Origin: Haloterrigena sp. KLK7
Lineage (GTDB): Archaea; Halobacteriota; Halobacteria; Halobacteriales; Natrialbaceae
DNA length: 64,000 bases
Assembly (NCBI RefSeq): GCF_037914945.1
Contig: NZ_CP149788.1
Span: 1-64,000, forward strand
Direction of reading: 5' to 3'
The notes under the pieces were generated by a model. The model searched no databases and was not told where the DNA came from. It worked only from the letters and a program-made list of their open reading frames with translations. A program made the translations under genes and the position numbers. Positions 61,294 to 64,000 of the stretch are shown here, one piece after another (the stretch's first letter is position 1; each line of letters starts with the position of its first letter).

Positions 61294-61586
61294 ACTATGA
61301 TAGACGTAGCAGTTATAGCACTCCCCTACTATAGTCGATACCTTAATAGGGACGTCTCCACGTGTGATCAGAGAGCGTCTACCTCTGTGGCCCGTGATAG
61401 GTTCTACAGGCGGAGTAGGCCGAGTGCCTCGGGGTCAAACCCCGAGGCGTGTTCGACGACGTCGACGCCGACCACGTGGCGCGGGCACTCACGACGATTG
61501 TCGACGGCGCTCGGACTCGAGCAGTTGCACTCGACGAAGCGCAATCGCTCGAGACGGCGAGACGAACGTTTGCTCTGGGCCTTTGA
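61294..61586 (+). mobile_element. IS605-type end hairpin and gene fragment
   Basis: GCCTCGGGG (61426-61434), loop TCAAA, CCCCGAGGC (61440-61448) is a perfect 9-bp hairpin preceded by GGCGGAGTAGGCCGAGT, a layout I associate with the right ends of haloarchaeal IS1341/IS605 elements. Directly after it, 61449-61586 reads VFDDVDADHVARALTTIVDG, then ARTRAVALDEAQSLETARRT and FALGL: the C-terminal fragment of an unidentified protein, possibly cut by the insertion. No transposase remains. Confidence 0.5.
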
Positions 61587-61725
61587 TTTGACTTATATTT
61601 GGATCTTAGATTCAGATATCAGCCACGATTCGGAACTCGGCCAGTCAAACGGAGTGAGAAGAACGCTCGACGTTCGGGACGGGACGGTCGTCGCGCCGTC
61701 CCACCGGGCCGCGAGCGGTGACCGC

Positions 61726-62184
61726 TCATCGATCGGGCGAGTCCTCGAGGCGGTCGCCATCGACGTCGACCGCTTTCGTACACCAGTGGCAGAACTCGAG
61801 TTCCGGATCGAGGTCGCTGCCGCAGTGGGGGCAGGCGATCGTGTCTCCGTCGGTCGATTCCGCGCTAACCGCTGTACTGGTGTCCCCCGTAGGCGAGCGA
61901 TCCGTCGCGTTCTGAGCGCGAGCGAGCAGATACGCGTCGATGGCGCTGAGCCCCACGACGCAGAGCATCGGTGACACCGCTAGCATCGTCTCTGGGCTTC
62001 CGCTCCCGGCCATCAGCTCCTCGACCGCTGCCGAATCGACGAGCAGGGCGGACACGACGAACGACGCGGCGAGCCAGCCGAGCGCGCGACGCCAGCGCCG
62101 AAGGTACAGGTGGCCGAACCCAGTGAGGAACACCGCCAGCAGCGCTGCGATCCACGGCCGTTTCTGCGATATCGATCGGCCCAT
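61726..62184 (-). CDS. TM protein with C-terminal zinc ribbon (DUF7575-like)
   Basis: A 152-residue protein. The N-terminal half has TM2-like helices (PWIAALLAVFLTGFGHLYLR, RWRRALGWLAASFVVSALL and MLAVSPMLCVVGLSAIDAYL). After a polar linker the C-terminus is a four-Cys zinc ribbon: ACPHCGSDLDPELEFCHWCT. Such modules are common in haloarchaea; function unknown. A 20-bp palindrome ends 1-2 nt before its start codon, matching one in front of the gene at 63913, so it is probably controlled by the TetR protein at 63068. Confidence 0.85.
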   Translation of the reverse strand: MGRSISQKRPWIAALLAVFLTGFGHLYLRRWRRALGWLAASFVVSALLVDSAAVEELMAGSGSPETMLAVSPMLCVVGLSAIDAYLLARAQNATDRSPTGDTSTAVSAESTDGDTIACPHCGSDLDPELEFCHWCTKAVDVDGDRLEDSPDR

Positions 62185-62185
62185 G

Positions 62186-62205
62186 TCCTGACTAATCAGT
62201 CAGGA
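62186..62205. promoter_or_regulatory. Palindromic operator 1 (TetR-type)
   Basis: TCCTGACT-AATC-AGTCAGGA has 8-bp perfect arms. It lies between a TATA-like TTTTACC on the minus strand (about 62207-62213) and the ATG at 62184, where the transcription start of a leaderless gene would be. The inner 14-mer TGACTAATCAGTCA differs by one base from TGACTATTCAGTCA at 63895. Confidence 0.75.
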
Positions 62206-62342
62206 GGTAAAAGTCTTCGCGATGCCATCGCTCTCCGTCGAGTACTCGGCGCGCGATGGACGCGAAACGCGGATCCCGAACGCTTCGCCACCGGAACCGG
62301 TAGAGGACACCGATCGATACCGGTCCTCCGACCACGACATAC

Positions 62343-62930
62343 ATGCAAACCGAACGCTTACCCGACCGGGCCACGATTCTCCAACCGTCGTTCATGCTCG
62401 AGATGCTGATCGCCGCCGTCGCCGGGGGACTCGAGGCCGTCGTCGAGACGGCGACGGGCTGGCCCGGAATGGGGGTTATCTTCGTCTATTCGTTTCTGAT
62501 CGCGTTCGTGCTTCCCGGCCCGAGCGAGATCGTGCTGGTCGCGCCGCTCGATCTCGGCCTGCCGTCGTGGGCGCAACTCTCGAGTATCATGCTCGTGAGC
62601 GCGATCGGAAAGGCCGCCGGAAGCGTGCTGGCGTTTCATATCGGTCAGGAGGTCAAAGAGGCCGGACCGATAACGCGATGGCTGCGCGAGTCACGGTGGG
62701 ATATCCTGAAATGGTCGGAGAAGCGCTCCGTTCAGCTCGCAAAGCAGTACGGGTACGGCGGAATGGCCCTCGCCCTGTCCGTCCCGTTCTTTCCCGACAC
62801 GATCTCGATCTACGCGTTCGCCGTCCTCGAAACGGACTACGTGAAATTCGCCGTCGCGACGTTTTTCGGGAGTCTCGGACGTCTCGTCGTCACGGCCGGA
62901 TTCGTCGGCGGGCTCTGGACGGTGTTTTGA
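62343..62930 (+). CDS. DedA/VTT-domain membrane protein
   Basis: A 195-residue membrane protein (ATG 62343; ATG 62394 is an alternative). FIAFVLPGPSEIVL-like SFLIAFVLPGPSEIVLVAPL and AIGKAAGSVLAFHIGQ are the VTT/SNARE-associated motifs, followed by YGYGGMALALSVPFFPDTIS and the final helix RLVVTAGFVGGLWTV. DedA-family proteins act in lipid handling and envelope homeostasis. Start is 138 nt from operator 1, divergent from the zinc-ribbon gene. Confidence 0.85.
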   Translation: MQTERLPDRATILQPSFMLEMLIAAVAGGLEAVVETATGWPGMGVIFVYSFLIAFVLPGPSEIVLVAPLDLGLPSWAQLSSIMLVSAIGKAAGSVLAFHIGQEVKEAGPITRWLRESRWDILKWSEKRSVQLAKQYGYGGMALALSVPFFPDTISIYAFAVLETDYVKFAVATFFGSLGRLVVTAGFVGGLWTVF

Positions 62931-63067
62931 GCCCGAGCGGTCCGTCTCCGGCGGAACCGTCTCCATACCGGAGCCGTCGACGAAACTGTACCACAGGCCC
63001 CGTTCTCGATAGTCCGAACGCGTGAAAGCGACCCCACCCGACGTGTGTCCGATCGGCGCTCGCCGTT

Positions 63068-63679
63068 TCACTCGTCGACGAGGAGATACTCCCGAACGTA
63101 TCGATCGAACGCGGCACGGCTGTCTTCGAGGACGCCCTCGTCGTCGTTGGTGACGCGAAGCATCATCGTTCCGAGGAAGACGTTTTGGAAGAGCGCCGCC
63201 GTTTGCTGGGGGTCGACCTCCCGAAACACGCCCTGTTCGATCCCCGACCGAATCGTGTGTGCGACGTGTTTTCGGACGAACTGATCGCTCCGGGTGAAGT
63301 ACTCCCGGTAGTCGTCGTCGTGGGCCGCCTGTGAGCGAAGTTCGACGACCGCTTGCGTGAACTCGGTCGGCATTGCGGTGTCGCCGAATCCGAACGTGTG
63401 GTCGACGATTCCCTCGATGTGATCGTCCGCGCCCCCCTCTCCATACGTGGGAATCTGTCCCTCGATCTGATCCAACATAAACTCGAGGAAATCGAGGAGG
63501 AGGTCGTCCTTGCTGTCGTAGTGGTGATACAGCAGCGACTTGCTCTTCGAGAACTCGTCTCCGATCCGCTGGATCGTGAGCTCGCTGTACCCGTGTTCAC
63601 AGAGCGCGGTGTACGTCGCGCTCATGATGGCGCCGCGAGTTCCGCCCGGATCCTCGAGGAACGGTGGTAGTTCTGTCAT
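63068..63679 (-). CDS. TetR/AcrR family transcriptional regulator
   Basis: A 203-residue TetR protein. The HTH is at about 15-62: RGAIMSATYTALCEHGYSEL, TIQRIGDEFSKSKSLLYHHY, DSKDDLLLDFLEFML. The helical ligand-binding domain follows, with a C-terminal dimerisation part (QTAALFQNVFLGTMMLRVTN). Family length is usual. Two palindromes of TGACT-N4-AGTCA type lie 0.2 kb and 0.9-1.5 kb away in front of other genes, making it their likely repressor. A weaker GGTCAGTC half-site sits upstream at about 63803-63812. Confidence 0.92.
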   Translation of the reverse strand: MTELPPFLEDPGGTRGAIMSATYTALCEHGYSELTIQRIGDEFSKSKSLLYHHYDSKDDLLLDFLEFMLDQIEGQIPTYGEGGADDHIEGIVDHTFGFGDTAMPTEFTQAVVELRSQAAHDDDYREYFTRSDQFVRKHVAHTIRSGIEQGVFREVDPQQTAALFQNVFLGTMMLRVTNDDEGVLEDSRAAFDRYVREYLLVDE

Positions 63680-63879
63680 CGTGATCGCTTCCGAGCTCCG
63701 CCCGCTTTACCGACGGCGACCTGATGTCGGTTCCGATTCGATTCCGTGATACCCGCCATGCTGAATACCGTATACCACTACCAGCTATAAAAATTGATTG
63801 AATGGTCAGTCTCTGACGGCGACGATATATCTCTATCTATAGCCACTGAAGCGTGATATGGCTGCCCGAAGAGAGAAAG

Positions 63880-63887
63880 TATATAAG
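63880..63887 (+). promoter_or_regulatory. TATA box of the gene at 63913
   Basis: TATATAAG centred about 29 nt before the ATG at 63913 predicts a leaderless transcript whose start lies under operator 2. Confidence 0.65.
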
Positions 63888-63892
63888 TACTA

Positions 63893-63909
63893 ATTGACTA
63901 TTCAGTCAG
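63893..63909. promoter_or_regulatory. Palindromic operator 2 (TetR-type)
   Basis: TGACT-ATTC-AGTCA (63895-63908) lies between the TATA box and the ATG at 63913, a position suited to repression. It differs by one base from operator 1. Confidence 0.75.
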
Positions 63910-63912
63910 TAC

Positions 63913-64000
63913 ATGACAGCGGAACTGAGACGGGCGACCGAGACGACACCGACCGGCCGTATCCGGGGGTACTCCTCGCCCAGTAGAGCGTCGAGCATTG
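63913..64000 (+). CDS. Start of a TetR-controlled gene, cut by the window end
   Basis: An ATG followed by MTAELRRATETTPTGRIRGY and nine more residues, open to the window edge. The polar, basic start has no recognisable domain. A good TATA box and the palindromic operator in front support it as a real gene. Genes in this position relative to TetR are often exporters or enzymes, but nothing here shows which. Confidence 0.6.
   Translation, partial: MTAELRRATETTPTGRIRGYSSPSRASSI

Noticed and set aside
60889-61974. 361-codon plus-strand frame spanning the NSS promoter and zinc-ribbon gene
   Set aside because: It is antisense to two convincing genes and crosses an IS-type hairpin; no domain is seen.

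Overview
The window is haloarchaeal DNA (class Halobacteria, most like a Natrialbales-type genome such as Natrinema or Haloterrigena). The basis is high GC, acidic proteins, leaderless-looking starts with TATA boxes about 27 nt upstream, Tat signal peptides, and several families largely confined to haloarchaea: bat-type HTH, HalOD1, FilR1, a PGF-CTERM-like protein and a DolP-mannose mannosyltransferase. I see no rRNA, tRNA or CRISPR array.

Layout. 1-2.5 kb: AT-rich repeats (CTAAGATA family) in front of a ParA ATPase and an acidic partner, which looks like a partition locus. 2.5-11.5 kb: MetE-like enzyme, two small sensory/regulatory proteins on AT-richer DNA, an HTH plus metallo-hydrolase pair, a sodium:solute symporter, a Tat-exported protein with five curlin-like Q/N repeats, and a Tat-lipoprotein deacetylase. 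11.5-28 kb is accessory: a histidine kinase, two FilR1 regulators beside a methyltransferase, a hydrolase and an FAD oxidase, a possible RNase H-fold protein, PspA, a TauE exporter with a small membrane partner, a GDSL hydrolase, a surface protein, and many relics (resolvase, IS605-type hairpins, PadR and zinc-finger pseudogenes, dispersed repeats).

28-36 kb: TRAM protein, PadR, truncated haemoglobin, HemL-like aminotransferase, PPOX flavoprotein, two membrane proteins, a GAF/PAS kinase. 36-44 kb: an envelope-sugar region with two GT-C-type glycosyltransferases, an epimerase, a decaprenyl-phosphate phosphoribosyltransferase-like UbiA protein, a PHP phosphoesterase and a flippase-like protein. 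44-57 kb: DoxX, a frameshifted PadR, a DNA2/NAM7-type helicase, a dicarboxylate symporter, RNase HI, an AspT-half transporter, a third kinase and DMT exporters.

57-61 kb: a compact operon (NSS transporter, small one-TM protein, proline racemase family enzyme) convergent with a bat-type regulator. 61-64 kb: a TetR regulator with two near-identical palindromic operators, each at the start of another gene, outlining a small regulon that continues past the window end.

Strongest leads: the curlin-like repeat protein, the lipid-linked pentose-like gene set around 37-44 kb, and the TGACT-N4-AGTCA operators.
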